Shown in pieces: positions 25,306 to 34,144 of a stretch of DNA of 64,000 bases. Both the position numbers and the translations under genes were made by a program. Below the pieces are notes generated by a model. That model was not told the DNA's origin and searched no databases. It saw only the letters and a program-made list of their open reading frames with translations. Positions within the stretch are counted from its first letter, which is position 1; each line of letters opens with the position of its first letter. The stretch comes from Muricoccus roseus (GTDB lineage: Bacteria > Pseudomonadota > Alphaproteobacteria > Acetobacterales > Acetobacteraceae): positions 62,001 through 126,000 of the forward strand of contig NZ_FQZF01000010.1 of assembly GCF_900141905.1 (NCBI RefSeq), read 5' to 3'.

Positions 25306-26862
25306 TCAGCCTGGCGGCAGGAAGCGCCAGGCGGCGCGTTCCCGATCGTCGAGCTTGCCGATCAGCCCGAGCTCCCAGGCCAGGTACTGCCGCGCCGCCG
25401 CCTTGTTGCCGCTGTGCCGGTCATGCACGAAGAACAGGAAGTCGATGCAGGCGGCATCCGGCGGGTCCTGCGGTGTCGCCTCCACCGCGAGGCCGGCGGC
25501 CCGCCAAGCGGCCGGGTCCGCCCTGTGCCAATGGGTCGCGGCGATGCCGCGTTCCGCCAGATCCAGCGCGGCCAGTTGCGCCACGCCCTCCTCCGCCGCG
25601 ATCAGGAGGAACGGCCCGGAAGGGGAGGGCACCCGGTCCAGCCGCGGGCGGATCGCCCAGTGCGCCCCGGCGAGGTGCCCGGCCCGGAAGGCCATGGAGG
25701 GACGCAGGTCGAGCAGCGTGGCGCCCGCCTCAGCCAGCCCCGGGGCATCGAGCGGCAGGAGGGCCGGGAGGTTCGGCCGCAGGGCGGGGGGCGGTGCGGG
25801 CAGGGTCGCGGCGAGCCCCTCGGACAGCACGAAGGCGTCCCACCCCATCTGGCGCAGCCAGGCCGCCATCATGGGCGCGCGCACGCCCTCGCCGTCGAAC
25901 AGGACCAGCCGGGCGCCGCGCACCCCGACATATTGATCCGTCGCCTGCAGGAGCTGGCCGCCCGGCGTCGATTGCGCGCCGGGCAGGCTGCCGGCGGCAA
26001 ACTCCTCCGGTGTCCGCACGTCGCAGAGGAAGGTGGTGCGGGTGGCATCGCGCATCCACGCCGCGAGCGTCGCGACGCTGACGCCTTCGGCACCGGCCCG
26101 CGCGGCATGGGAGGCTGCCCGGGCCTGCGCCGCGACCAAGTCCCCGGCCGGCGCCGGGTAGAGCCGGTCCGCGCCGTGGTCGAGGGGCAGGTCGGCGAGG
26201 TACCAGCCCTGGGTGCCGTTCTCCAGCGCCAGGACAGGGTTGGGCACGCCGAAATGCCGCAGCGTCTGCGCCCCGATGATGCTGCGCGTGCGTCCCGCGC
26301 AGTTCACCACGATCGTCGTCTCCGGATCGGGCGCCAGGGCCGCGATGCGAAGCGGCAGCTCCCCGTTCGGGCAGCAGATGCTGCCGGGGATGGTCATCTT
26401 CCGGTATTCGTCCACCGGACGGCCATCCAGCACGACGAGCTTCTCCCCACGCGCCTGCCGTGCCGCCAGTTCCGGCGCGCTGATATGCGGCGTGTGGTAG
26501 ACGTGCTCCGCCATTTCGCCGAAGGACTTGCTCGGTACGTTCACGCCGGCGAAGAGCTCGTATCCCGCGGCCTTCCAGGCGGCGGCCCCGCCCTCCAGCG
26601 CGTGCACCGCGGCATAGCCCATCGCCTCCATCCGTGATGCGGAGCGGGTGGCCACGCCGTCCCCGGCGTCGAGGAGGACGACCCGCGTGGCCGGGCGCGG
26701 CACCAGCCGGCCGACCTCCAACTCCAGCCGGGAATAGGGAAGCGGGACGGCGTAGAAGGGATGGCCCTCGCCGTACTGGCCGTGCTCCCGCACATCGAGC
26801 AGCGCGATCTCCGCGCCGTCGTGCAGCCAGGCCTTGAGCGTTGGGGCGTCGACCAGCTGCAT
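25306..26862 (-). CDS. Multidomain rhodanese (thiosulfate sulfurtransferase-like) protein
   Basis: A 518-residue protein made of four tandem rhodanese-like domains (about 1-105, 125-225, 260-360 and 375-465) and a tail. Only domain 2 has the active-site loop cysteine, Cys188 in VVNCAGRTRS. The corresponding loops in domain 1 (LLDAGDGVATRS), domain 3 (LFDGEGVRAPM) and domain 4 (LIAAEEGVAQL) lack it and are presumably structural or binding. Active rhodaneses move sulfane sulfur between thiosulfate or persulfides and acceptors. The gene starts directly after the cysteine-dioxygenase-like stop, implying joint handling of an organosulfur compound. No signal peptide is seen. Confidence 0.88.
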   Translation of the reverse strand: MQLVDAPTLKAWLHDGAEIALLDVREHGQYGEGHPFYAVPLPYSRLELEVGRLVPRPATRVVLLDAGDGVATRSASRMEAMGYAAVHALEGGAAAWKAAGYELFAGVNVPSKSFGEMAEHVYHTPHISAPELAARQARGEKLVVLDGRPVDEYRKMTIPGSICCPNGELPLRIAALAPDPETTIVVNCAGRTRSIIGAQTLRHFGVPNPVLALENGTQGWYLADLPLDHGADRLYPAPAGDLVAAQARAASHAARAGAEGVSVATLAAWMRDATRTTFLCDVRTPEEFAAGSLPGAQSTPGGQLLQATDQYVGVRGARLVLFDGEGVRAPMMAAWLRQMGWDAFVLSEGLAATLPAPPPALRPNLPALLPLDAPGLAEAGATLLDLRPSMAFRAGHLAGAHWAIRPRLDRVPSPSGPFLLIAAEEGVAQLAALDLAERGIAATHWHRADPAAWRAAGLAVEATPQDPPDAACIDFLFFVHDRHSGNKAAARQYLAWELGLIGKLDDRERAAWRFLPPG

Positions 26863-26863
26863 T

Positions 26864-27451
26864 TCAGCGCTTCGTCTGCACGCCGATCGGCATCGGCTTC
26901 ACGGTCTTCGCCGCCACGTCATAGGTCACGCGCTCGCTCAGCGTCTCCAGGGCGCGGCCGTAGAGGTGCAGATGGCGGATGGGGCGGTCGCCCACGATGT
27001 CGACGGAGTGGATGTCGTCCGGCATCAGCGCAATGCCGCTGCCGGCCTTCACCACGATCAGCTCCTTCCTCTCCAGCTCGGCATGGCCGGGTTGGGTCCC
27101 GTCATCCAGCCGGTTCCAGACGGTGTTGTGCTCCTCGCCCTCCACGCCCGCGATGCAGGCCCAGGTGGTGTGGTCGTGCGGCGGGATCTTCCGGCCGGGC
27201 AGCATGGAGTTGAGATAGAGCGCGTAGGTCTGGTCCGGGTCTTCCGCGATGAGGTAGCGCGCCTGACGCGTGTCCTCGCCGGGGGAGGGAAACTCCTCGG
27301 CCGGCCAGAGCTCGGGCCGGGCGGCGAGGCCCTTCAGCACCTCCAGCACCTGGTTGAGCGTCGGCCGGTCCAGCGCGCGGCCCCCGATCAGATCCCTGAC
27401 CTGACCGATGGCCCGGCCCACCGCCTCCTGGCGTTCCGCCTTGATCGACAT
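26864..27451 (-). CDS. Cysteine dioxygenase-family cupin thiol dioxygenase
   Basis: From the ATG at 27451 (GGGAGA eight bases upstream) the protein has 195 residues. The iron ligands of thiol dioxygenases are seen: His92 and His94 in PPHDHTTWACIAG and His148 in DDIHSVDIVG. A bacterial family member can oxidise cysteine, 3-mercaptopropionate or other thiols to the sulfinate; which thiol cannot be decided here. The rhodanese gene follows at once, and a Bug receptor closes the operon, so an imported thiol acid is a reasonable substrate. It is divergent from another receptor gene at 27754. Confidence 0.87.
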   Translation of the reverse strand: MSIKAERQEAVGRAIGQVRDLIGGRALDRPTLNQVLEVLKGLAARPELWPAEEFPSPGEDTRQARYLIAEDPDQTYALYLNSMLPGRKIPPHDHTTWACIAGVEGEEHNTVWNRLDDGTQPGHAELERKELIVVKAGSGIALMPDDIHSVDIVGDRPIRHLHLYGRALETLSERVTYDVAAKTVKPMPIGVQTKR

Positions 27452-27753
27452 TCCCGTTCTCCCGGCTTTCGGACCTTCTGGGTTGAGCATGTCCGGGGAG
27501 CCCGAACAAACGCATTCGCCAGCGAGGACACATCATGGGAGCTAATGTTGGGGCTCCCGGCAGGTGGCATGCGCCCGCGGGTCGGTTGGGCGCCGCGCGT
27601 TCGGTGTGGCTATCGCGAAGCCGTCTCCGGCGTCGATCGGCGGCCATATCAGCGGGGCTAATGGGTATCGCGTGCAGAATCCGTTTGTCCGCCGGATCGT
27701 CTCGCGCCACCAATCATGGCGGATGGACGGGTGTTTCCCCGACAGGAGGAACG
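27452..27753. promoter_or_regulatory. Divergent promoter region between thiol dioxygenase and Bug receptor
   Basis: A 302-bp spacer without a gene. It contains the first copy of a 32-bp element (27658-27689) that recurs in the LysR promoter at 29622-29653. The receptor on the right has an AGGAGGA ribosome site at the end of the spacer. Confidence 0.45.
27658..27689. promoter_or_regulatory. 32-bp promoter element, copy 1 (candidate LysR site)
   Basis: This element shares 27 of 32 bases, without gaps, with 29622-29653. Shared blocks in order are CTAATG, GTATCG, GT, CAGAAT, CG and TTGTC, each separated by one variable base. It lies 65 bp upstream of the receptor start. Confidence 0.55.
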
Positions 27754-28740
27754 ATGGCTTACGAACACGGCCGCAGGGCCCTTCTCCTGGCCGCACCGGC
27801 GATCCTCATGGCGCGGCCCTCCTCCGCGCAGGGGGGCTGGGCGCCGTCCCGGCCGCTGCGCCTCATCGTCCCCTTCGCCCCGGGGGGGTCGACCGACGTC
27901 GCCGCGCGCATTCTCGCGGAGCGCATGGGGGAGAGGCTGGGCCAGCCCGTCATCGTCGAGAACCGCGCGGGCGCGGGTGGCGCGATCGGAACCGAGGCCG
28001 TGGCGCGGGCCGCGCCGGACGGCCACACGCTGCTGCTCGGCACCAATGGCGTGATGACCATCGCGCCGCATCTCGGCCTGATGCGGAGCGTGAACATCGG
28101 GCGGGACCTCGCGCCCGTCTCCCTTGCCTTCCGCACGGACATCCTCGTCGTGGTGCCCGCCAGCCTGCCGGCCCGCACCCTTCCCGAGTTCCTCGCGCTG
28201 GCCCGGGCGAAGCCGGGCGGGATATCCTACGGCTCCAGCGGGGTGGGCACGGCGACCCACATCTTCACCGAGGTCTTTGCCGGCGCCGCGGGGGTCCAGC
28301 TGACCCATGTGCCCTATCGCGGCAGCGGCCAGGCGATGAGCGACCTGATGGCGGGCACCATCCAGCTCCTCCTCGACCAGCCTGCCTCCTCCATCGCGCC
28401 GATCCGGGAGGGCAGCCTGCGCGCCCTCGCCTCCACCGGCCACAAGCGCAACCCGCTGCTGCCGGACGTGCCCACCGTGGCCGAGATGGGGCTGCAGGGG
28501 GCCGAGAGCACGTCCTGGGGTGCCATCATGGCACCGGCCGGCACCCCGGGGCCCGCCGCCGAGCGGATCAGCCTGGCCATCCGCGAGGCCGTGGCCCGGC
28601 CCGAAACCGCGCGCCGCCTCACCCAGGCCGGGCTGGACGGGGAGGTTTCCTCCCCCGCGGAGCTGGGGGCCTTCATCCGGGCCGAGACCGAGCGGCTGGG
28701 CGAGGTGATCCGGCAACGGAACATCCGCCTGGACGGATGA
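27754..28740 (+). CDS. TTT (Bug) family periplasmic solute receptor
   Basis: A 328-residue receptor from the ATG at 27754 with AGGAGGA upstream. It has a short signal peptide ([21 protein letters not shown]), then [47 protein letters not shown] and [17 protein letters not shown]. It is convergent with the LysR gene at 28754 (13 bp apart) and shares a promoter element with the LysR/AstE-like divergent promoter, so LysR control of this receptor is likely. Ligand unknown. Confidence 0.9.
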   Translation: MAYEHGRRALLLAAPAILMARPSSAQGGWAPSRPLRLIVPFAPGGSTDVAARILAERMGERLGQPVIVENRAGAGGAIGTEAVARAAPDGHTLLLGTNGVMTIAPHLGLMRSVNIGRDLAPVSLAFRTDILVVVPASLPARTLPEFLALARAKPGGISYGSSGVGTATHIFTEVFAGAAGVQLTHVPYRGSGQAMSDLMAGTIQLLLDQPASSIAPIREGSLRALASTGHKRNPLLPDVPTVAEMGLQGAESTSWGAIMAPAGTPGPAAERISLAIREAVARPETARRLTQAGLDGEVSSPAELGAFIRAETERLGEVIRQRNIRLDG

Positions 28741-28753
28741 TCGCTCCGCGCCG

Positions 28754-29599
28754 TCAGAACGCGACGTCGGACAGCCCGTCGAAGACCCGGCGCGCCGCCT
28801 CTCCGCTGCCTGTGCGCAGGAACAGGGAGAAGGTGACGTTGGGCAGGGGCGGCAGCCCGTCCGCCTCGCTCAGGACCCGCAGCTCCGGCGTCAGCATCTC
28901 GATGTTGCGCGCCGTGACCCCCAGCCCGGCCCGGACGGCCGCGCGGATGGCGCCGAGGTTGAGGCTGAGATAGGCGAGGTGCCAGGGGCAGCCGGCGCGG
29001 TCGAGCGCGTCGATCGCCAGGCCACGGAACAGGCTCGGTTCGTTGGACAGGACCAGGGGCAGCGGCGCGTCGCGCCGGTGCGCGAAGTCCGCGCTGCAGA
29101 ACCACACGGTGGGGGAACGGCGGAGCACCAGGCGTGGAAAGCTGCGGTGGTCCCGCGTCGTGATGGCCAGGTCCAGCTCGCCGCGCTCCAGCTCCTCCAT
29201 CAGGAAGGGGCTGCGGCCCGTGCGGATCTCCAGCAGGATGTTGCGGTGGCCCCGGGCGATGCGGCCGAGCAGGGCCGGGAGCATGCTGTCCACGACGTCG
29301 TTGTTCGCGCCGAGGCGCACCACCTCGGTCGGGCCTCCCGGGCCAAGGGCGGCGTTGGCCTCGTCGTTGAGGGCGACCAGGCGGCGCGCATAGGTCAGCA
29401 GGCGGAGCCCGTCCTCGGTCAGGCGCTTGTGGCGGCCGTCCCGTCCGAAAAGGGCGCGGCCCGTCACCGCCTCCAGCCGCTGCATCTGCTGGCTGACGGC
29501 GGATTGGGTGCGGTGGACCCTGCTGGCCGCGCCGGCGAAGCTGCCGGCATCCGCCACGGCCACGAAGCTTCGGAGCAGGTCGAGGTCGAGGTTGCGCAT
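28754..29599 (-). CDS. LysR-family transcriptional regulator
   Basis: A 281-residue protein starting MRNLDLDLLRSFVAVADAGS at 29599. The N-terminal helix-turn-helix is typical (FAGAASRVHRTQSAVSQQMQRLE), followed by the linker helix and a periplasmic-binding-like effector domain (VVRLGANNDVVDSMLPALLG, ELDLAITTRD). It is divergent from the AstE-like hydrolase gene, the usual arrangement for a LysR target. The 32-bp element at 29622-29653 ends 23 bp from its start and also occurs upstream of the receptor at 27754. I infer both as its regulon, with autoregulation. Confidence 0.92.
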   Translation of the reverse strand: MRNLDLDLLRSFVAVADAGSFAGAASRVHRTQSAVSQQMQRLEAVTGRALFGRDGRHKRLTEDGLRLLTYARRLVALNDEANAALGPGGPTEVVRLGANNDVVDSMLPALLGRIARGHRNILLEIRTGRSPFLMEELERGELDLAITTRDHRSFPRLVLRRSPTVWFCSADFAHRRDAPLPLVLSNEPSLFRGLAIDALDRAGCPWHLAYLSLNLGAIRAAVRAGLGVTARNIEMLTPELRVLSEADGLPPLPNVTFSLFLRTGSGEAARRVFDGLSDVAF

Positions 29600-29621
29600 C
29601 ACGGCGTTATCATCAGTTCCT

Positions 29622-29653
29622 CTAATGTGTATCGGGTCCAGAATGCGCTTGTC
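29622..29653. promoter_or_regulatory. 32-bp promoter element, copy 2 (candidate LysR site)
   Basis: Same element as at 27658-27689 with 27 of 32 identical bases. Its position between the divergent LysR and AstE-like genes fits a LysR-type activator site. Confidence 0.55.
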
Positions 29654-29777
29654 ACCCGTCCCGGCCCGTAAAATCATAAGCTGGACGAGGTGATGAGTGC
29701 GGCAATGGGGCTGAACGCCATATGGGCGGAGCCGCGGCCGCGCCTGTCCCGCAAGCCCGAGTGAAGCTGGAGAGACG

Positions 29778-30791
29778 ATGCAGGACTTCCCGACGGCCTT
29801 CGCCAAGCTCACGCCGGGCCGCCACAAGGCACGGATTCCCCTGGGGACGGGTGCGAGTGGGACGGAGCTGGGCATCCCGGTCGCCATCCTGCGTGGGGCG
29901 AAGCCGGGACCGTGCCTCTGGATCAACGGACAGGTGCATGGTGACGAGCTGAACGGTTTGCTCGCCGCCTTCGACCTGCTGGATTCGATCGACCCGGCCG
30001 CGCTCTCCGGCAGCATCGTGCTGAGTACGACGGCCAATCCCTTCGCGCTGGATGCGCGGCGCAAGCGCACGCCGGCGGATGAGGAGGACCTGGACCAGTC
30101 CTATCCCGGCCGCGCGGACGGATTGCCGACGCAGCGTCTCGCGGCCGCGCTCTTTTCGCATGTGGCGGAGCATGCCGACGTCACCGTCTGCATGCACACG
30201 GTCGGCACGCCCTACGATGGCCGCCCCTATGCCGTCTACAAGCTTCACCCGGAGAGCGGCGTGAGCGAGGCCGAGCTTCTGCGGCTGACGGCGCATTTCT
30301 CGCCCGCCATTTCGTGCCGGATGTCGGTGGCGGCGGGCGGGGCGGAGCTGCCCGGCAACATCGCCGGCGCGCTCGACTACCAGCTCCTCGCCCGCGGGCG
30401 CAAAGCCTTCATGCTGGAGGTCGGCGGCGGCGGCCGGGCGGAAGCGCCCTTCATCGCCGCAGCGACCGCCGGGCTGCGTGGGCTGGCCACCTCGATGGGG
30501 ATGCTCGGCCGCGACGCGCCCGCCCTGCCGCGCACCATCCTGCGCGCGACGCGGCGCGGGCACCTCACCTGCAGCCATGGCGGCTTCGCGCAGACCACGG
30601 TGACGCCCGGCAGCGTGGTGAAGGCCGGCGAGCCGATCCTGCGGATCCGGAACGCCTGGGGCGAGTTGGTGGAAACCGTGACCCAGGACAGGGATGTCTT
30701 CGTGATCGCGCTTCGCCGCGATCCCGTGATGCAGTCGGGCGACCGTGCGGCCTTCGTCGCCTGGGAATGGGACGAAGTGACCATCGGTTGA
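29778..30791 (+). CDS. Succinylglutamate desuccinylase/aspartoacylase-family zinc hydrolase
   Basis: A 337-residue M14-type amidohydrolase. Zinc ligands are visible as His54 and Glu57 in NGQVHGDELNG and His140 in VCMHTVGTP; a conserved Glu lies in FMLEVGGGG. The C-terminal part resembles the biotinyl/lipoyl-like barrel of this family (TVTPGSVVKAGEPILRIRNAWGE). Members cut N-acyl or amide bonds of small carboxylates. It precedes a Bug receptor gene by 107 bp and is divergent from a LysR gene, so it may process the compound that receptor binds. Substrate unknown. Confidence 0.85.
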   Translation: MQDFPTAFAKLTPGRHKARIPLGTGASGTELGIPVAILRGAKPGPCLWINGQVHGDELNGLLAAFDLLDSIDPAALSGSIVLSTTANPFALDARRKRTPADEEDLDQSYPGRADGLPTQRLAAALFSHVAEHADVTVCMHTVGTPYDGRPYAVYKLHPESGVSEAELLRLTAHFSPAISCRMSVAAGGAELPGNIAGALDYQLLARGRKAFMLEVGGGGRAEAPFIAAATAGLRGLATSMGMLGRDAPALPRTILRATRRGHLTCSHGGFAQTTVTPGSVVKAGEPILRIRNAWGELVETVTQDRDVFVIALRRDPVMQSGDRAAFVAWEWDEVTIG

Positions 30792-30898
30792 CGGGAAGAA
30801 GGATCCGGCCCGTGCCGCACCTCAGGGGGCCGCGGCATGAAGGCGGGACAGACTGCGCCAGAAACAACGGCATCCGATTGAACGAGGATGTTTCAGCC

Positions 30899-31885
30899 AT
30901 GCAGCCCATTCGTCACCCCATCACGCGCCGCTCCCTCGGTGCGCTCGCCGGCGCGGCGCTGGCGCGCCCGGCGCTGGCGCAGGAGCCATGGCCCAGCCGG
31001 CCCATCAGCCTTGTCGTGACCTATGCCCCGGGCGGCTCGGCGGACGTGCTCGCGCGGCTGATCGCGCCCGGGATGGGCAAGGCACTGGGTACCACCGTCG
31101 TGGTGGAGAACCGGGCGGGCGGCGGCGGCATTGTCGGCTCCGACTACGTCGCCCGCGCGGCGCCGGATGGCCATGTGATCCAGATCGGCGCGGTGAGCTC
31201 TCATGCCATCGCGAAGCAGCTCTTCGGCGCGCGGCTGCCTTATGACCCGCAGCGCAGCTTCACGCCGGTCTCGATGATCCTCAGCCAGCCCAACGTGCTG
31301 CTGATCGGCAACCACGTCCCGGCCCGCAATGCGGAGGAGTTCGTGCGTTGGGGCAAGGCCCAGCGACCCGTGCTGTTCGGCACGGCGGGCGTCGGCTCCT
31401 CCAACCATCTCAGCGGCGCGATGATCGGCGACGCCTTCGGGATCCGGATGGAGCACGTGCCCTATCGCAGCGGCGGCCAGGCGCTGTCGGACCTGATGGC
31501 GGGGAACGTGCACGGGGTGGTGGACAACATCGTGACCGCCGCGCCGCTGGTGAAGGACGGGCGGGCGCGGGCGATCGGCGTGACCTCCGCTGGCCGGTCC
31601 GGCCTGTTACCCGACGTGCCGAGCTTCCGCGAGGCGGGCGCGCCGGATTTCGACCTTGTCTCCTGGCAGGCCCTTTACGGGCCGGCGGGCATCCCGGCGG
31701 AGCGGACGGCGCGGCTGAACGTGGCGCTTCGTGAGGCGCTGGCGGACCCGACCGTGCGCACCCGGCTGACGGAGGCCGGCGCGGCCATCTCGCCGGGCTC
31801 GCCCGAGGAGCTGGCGCGGTTCATGGAGGCGGAGATCCCGAAGTGGAGCCGCCTTGTCGTGCTCTCCGGTGCCACGCCGGACTGA
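30899..31885 (+). CDS. TTT (Bug) family periplasmic solute receptor
   Basis: A 328-residue receptor from the ATG at 30899. It has a signal peptide with an Arg pair (ITRRSLGALAGAALARPALAQ), then [45 protein letters not shown] and HVPYRSGGQALSDLMAG. A terminator hairpin lies 80 bp after the stop. It probably forms one transcript with the AstE-like hydrolase. Confidence 0.9.
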   Translation: MQPIRHPITRRSLGALAGAALARPALAQEPWPSRPISLVVTYAPGGSADVLARLIAPGMGKALGTTVVVENRAGGGGIVGSDYVARAAPDGHVIQIGAVSSHAIAKQLFGARLPYDPQRSFTPVSMILSQPNVLLIGNHVPARNAEEFVRWGKAQRPVLFGTAGVGSSNHLSGAMIGDAFGIRMEHVPYRSGGQALSDLMAGNVHGVVDNIVTAAPLVKDGRARAIGVTSAGRSGLLPDVPSFREAGAPDFDLVSWQALYGPAGIPAERTARLNVALREALADPTVRTRLTEAGAAISPGSPEELARFMEAEIPKWSRLVVLSGATPD

Positions 31886-31964
31886 CCAATGGGGCTTGCC
31901 CCCGGGCACTGGCAGGCTCATCGCCCAGTTCCTCGGGCCTGCCCACGGGCTCCCGCGACGGAGG

Positions 31965-31991
31965 CCCTGACGAGGGCCGGTCAGGGTCTTT
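31965..31991 (+). terminator. Rho-independent-like terminator
   Basis: Perfect arms CCCTGAC and GTCAGGG with an 8-base loop are followed at once by TCTTT. It lies about 80 bp after the receptor stop at 31885. Confidence 0.6.
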
Positions 31992-32035
31992 GCCGGCAGG
32001 ATGACGCCCCCGCGCCGTTGTGCTTCCTCGACGGC

Positions 32036-32052
32036 AATTCCGCATCCCGGAA
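32036..32052. promoter_or_regulatory. Candidate IclR operator, copy 1 (AATTCCG-N5-CGGAA)
   Basis: AATTCCG, CATCC, CGGAA. The same outer blocks and spacing occur at 37928-37944. It lies about 230 bp upstream of the cupin operon start. Confidence 0.4.
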
Positions 32053-32280
32053 AGCGAGCAGATTCGGGACGATGTTCTGAGGGACAGGGGTAAGCTGCCC
32101 CCCGTCAACCACGCAACGGCGCCTTGGCAAACAGGGCGCCGCCATGGACGGGGGCCGCGAGCTGCAAGCGCCAGTTCGCGCCGCTCAAGCCGGGAAGGCC
32201 GCCCATAGCCGCCTCGAACGATGCGCGCTTGCGCAGACGCGCGGCGCAGCCGGTCGGCGTGAACGAGAGGATGCTTGACC

Positions 32281-33192
32281 ATGTACGATCAATCCGACCC
32301 GCGCGCCGCCCTGCCGACGTCGGGGACGGGTCCCGCCTTGCCGTCCGGCGGCTATGCGCCTCCGAGCTATGTGAAGTTCTATGAAAGGCCGCCCGAGGAC
32401 GAGGACGCCCAGGGGCAGAGCTGGTACGCGCGTGGCCAGAACTTCGTGGTCGTCTACACCCTCGCCCGCGATGGCGCGCGCTTCGAGCGCAGCGGCCAGA
32501 AGGATGAGTATGTCCTGATCCTGCCCGATTCCGGCACCGCCGCGCGGGTCACCGCGAATGGCGAGGAGCAGGATTGCGCGGGCGAGGCGGTCGTCTTCGT
32601 GCCGCCGGGCGACAGCAGCATCGAAATCCGGGGCGGGGGACGAATTGTGCGTCTTTTCACCGCGCTCTCCGAAGACCTTGTCGCGCGCTGCCCGAACAAT
32701 GGCGCCTATGCGGCCCCGAACCCTCTGATCCCGCCGTTCAAGCCTTGGCCCGCGCCGCCAGGCGGGTATCGCATCCGGCGCTACGGGCTGGATGTGCAGG
32801 TGGAGCCCGGGCGCTTCGGGCGGATCTTTCGCGGCTCCACCTTCATGGTGAACTATCTCGACCCCCGGCACGAGCCGCGCGACATCACGAAGCTCTCGCC
32901 GCATCACCACGACGATTTCGAGCAGTGCTCGCTCGCCCTCGATGGCGAGTTCATCCACGACCTGCGCTGGCCCTGGACGCCCAACATGAACCACTGGCGG
33001 GAGGACGAGCACGAATTCTGTGCTTCCCCCTCGGTCGCCGTGATCCCGCCGCCCTCCATCCACACCACCCGCGCCCAGCTCCACGGGCTGAACCAGCTGG
33101 TGGACATCTTCTGCCCGCCCCGGATGGACTTCTCCAGGAAGCCGGGCTGGGTGCTGAACGCTGACGACTATCCGATGCCCGACGGGGCCTGA
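32281..33192 (+). CDS. Cupin-like protein of unknown function
   Basis: A 303-residue protein from the ATG at 32281. It appears to hold two cupin-type halves: an N-terminal barrel (NFVVVYTLARDGARFERSGQ, EYVLILPDSG) and a C-terminal barrel with a histidine-rich metal-site candidate, KLSPHHHDDFEQCSLALDGE followed by WREDEHEFC and PPPSIHTTRA. Its operon partners are a DUF6282 hydrolase-like protein and an HpcH/HpaI aldolase, so a small-molecule enzyme (isomerase or dioxygenase type) is plausible. I do not recognise a characterised family. Confidence 0.75.
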   Translation: MYDQSDPRAALPTSGTGPALPSGGYAPPSYVKFYERPPEDEDAQGQSWYARGQNFVVVYTLARDGARFERSGQKDEYVLILPDSGTAARVTANGEEQDCAGEAVVFVPPGDSSIEIRGGGRIVRLFTALSEDLVARCPNNGAYAAPNPLIPPFKPWPAPPGGYRIRRYGLDVQVEPGRFGRIFRGSTFMVNYLDPRHEPRDITKLSPHHHDDFEQCSLALDGEFIHDLRWPWTPNMNHWREDEHEFCASPSVAVIPPPSIHTTRAQLHGLNQLVDIFCPPRMDFSRKPGWVLNADDYPMPDGA

Positions 33193-33206
33193 GCAGGACA
33201 AGAACG

Positions 33207-34133
33207 ATGAGCGAAACCGTCGAAGAGAACCTGGCCCGGGACGCGGAGGCGGCGGAGCTTCTCGTCGGCGCCGTTGACCTGCACTGCCACAGCGGCCCGG
33301 CCGCCATGCCGCGGATCCTCGATCACCACGAGGCGCTGCTGGATTGTGCCGCGGCGAAGTTCCGCGCGCTGCTCTACAAGGACCATTTCTACCTGGGCAC
33401 CGCGCATGCGATCCTGCTCGAGAAGCTGTTTCCCGAGCTTGGCGTGCAGCTCTTCTCCGGCATCGCGCTGAACAATGCCTCCGGCGGCATCAATCCTCAC
33501 GCGGTGGACCATGCGGCGAAGCTCGGGGCGAAGATCGTCTGGATGCCGACCCTCTCGGCCGCGAACCATATCGAGCAGGTCCATGGGCAGGGCAAGACCT
33601 TCCCGAAGACGTCGAAGAAGATGCTTGACCCGCTGCCCCTGCGGGCGACCGACGCCAATGGCGAATTGCTGGACGACACCAAGCGTGTGCTCGACGTCAT
33701 CGCCGAGGCGGACATCATTCTCGCCGGAGGGCACCTGGATGCCGCGGAGATGATCAAGGTGTTCGAGGAGGCGAAGCGCCGGGGCGTGAACCGCCTTCTT
33801 GTCAACCACCCGACCTACATGATCGGCTGCACCGACGACGACATCCGTGAGCTCGTCTCGATCGGCGCCCATATCGAGCACTCCATCTGCATGTGGGTCG
33901 AGGGGAAGTCGAAGAAGTTCACGCCGGAGGAGCTCTTGCACCTGATCGAGGTAGCGGGAGTGGACCGTACGATCCTCTCCTCCGATCTCGGGCTGGTGGG
34001 CTCGCCCCGGCCCGTGGAGGGCTTCCGTCAGGTCGTCCGGCTGCTGCTCGACCAGCAGGTGCCGAAGGCCGATATCCGCAAGTTGGTCTCGTCGAACGCG
34101 GCGCGCCTGCTCGGCCTCGACGCCGCGGCCTGA
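33207..34133 (+). CDS. DUF6282-type, amidohydrolase-like protein
   Basis: A 308-residue protein 15 bp after the cupin gene. VDLHCHSGPAAMPRILDHHEAL gives an N-terminal His-x-His metal motif of the amidohydrolase/PHP kind. Further conserved-looking metal positions are KDHFYLGTAH, AGGHLD, NHPTYMIGC and ILSSDLGLVG. This order of His/Asp motifs along a TIM barrel is what metal-dependent hydrolases show. Activity unknown; it probably opens or hydrolyses an intermediate before the aldolase encoded next. Confidence 0.8.
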   Translation: MSETVEENLARDAEAAELLVGAVDLHCHSGPAAMPRILDHHEALLDCAAAKFRALLYKDHFYLGTAHAILLEKLFPELGVQLFSGIALNNASGGINPHAVDHAAKLGAKIVWMPTLSAANHIEQVHGQGKTFPKTSKKMLDPLPLRATDANGELLDDTKRVLDVIAEADIILAGGHLDAAEMIKVFEEAKRRGVNRLLVNHPTYMIGCTDDDIRELVSIGAHIEHSICMWVEGKSKKFTPEELLHLIEVAGVDRTILSSDLGLVGSPRPVEGFRQVVRLLLDQQVPKADIRKLVSSNAARLLGLDAAA

Positions 34134-34144
34134 GGGGGATCACG

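Larger units (their letters stand above)
31886..32280. other. Intergenic stretch with terminator and candidate operator
   Basis: These 395 bases hold a terminator for the upstream receptor (31965-31991) and an AATTCCG-N5-CGGAA site (32036-32052) that also occurs upstream of the SDR operon. No gene is evident. Confidence 0.45.
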
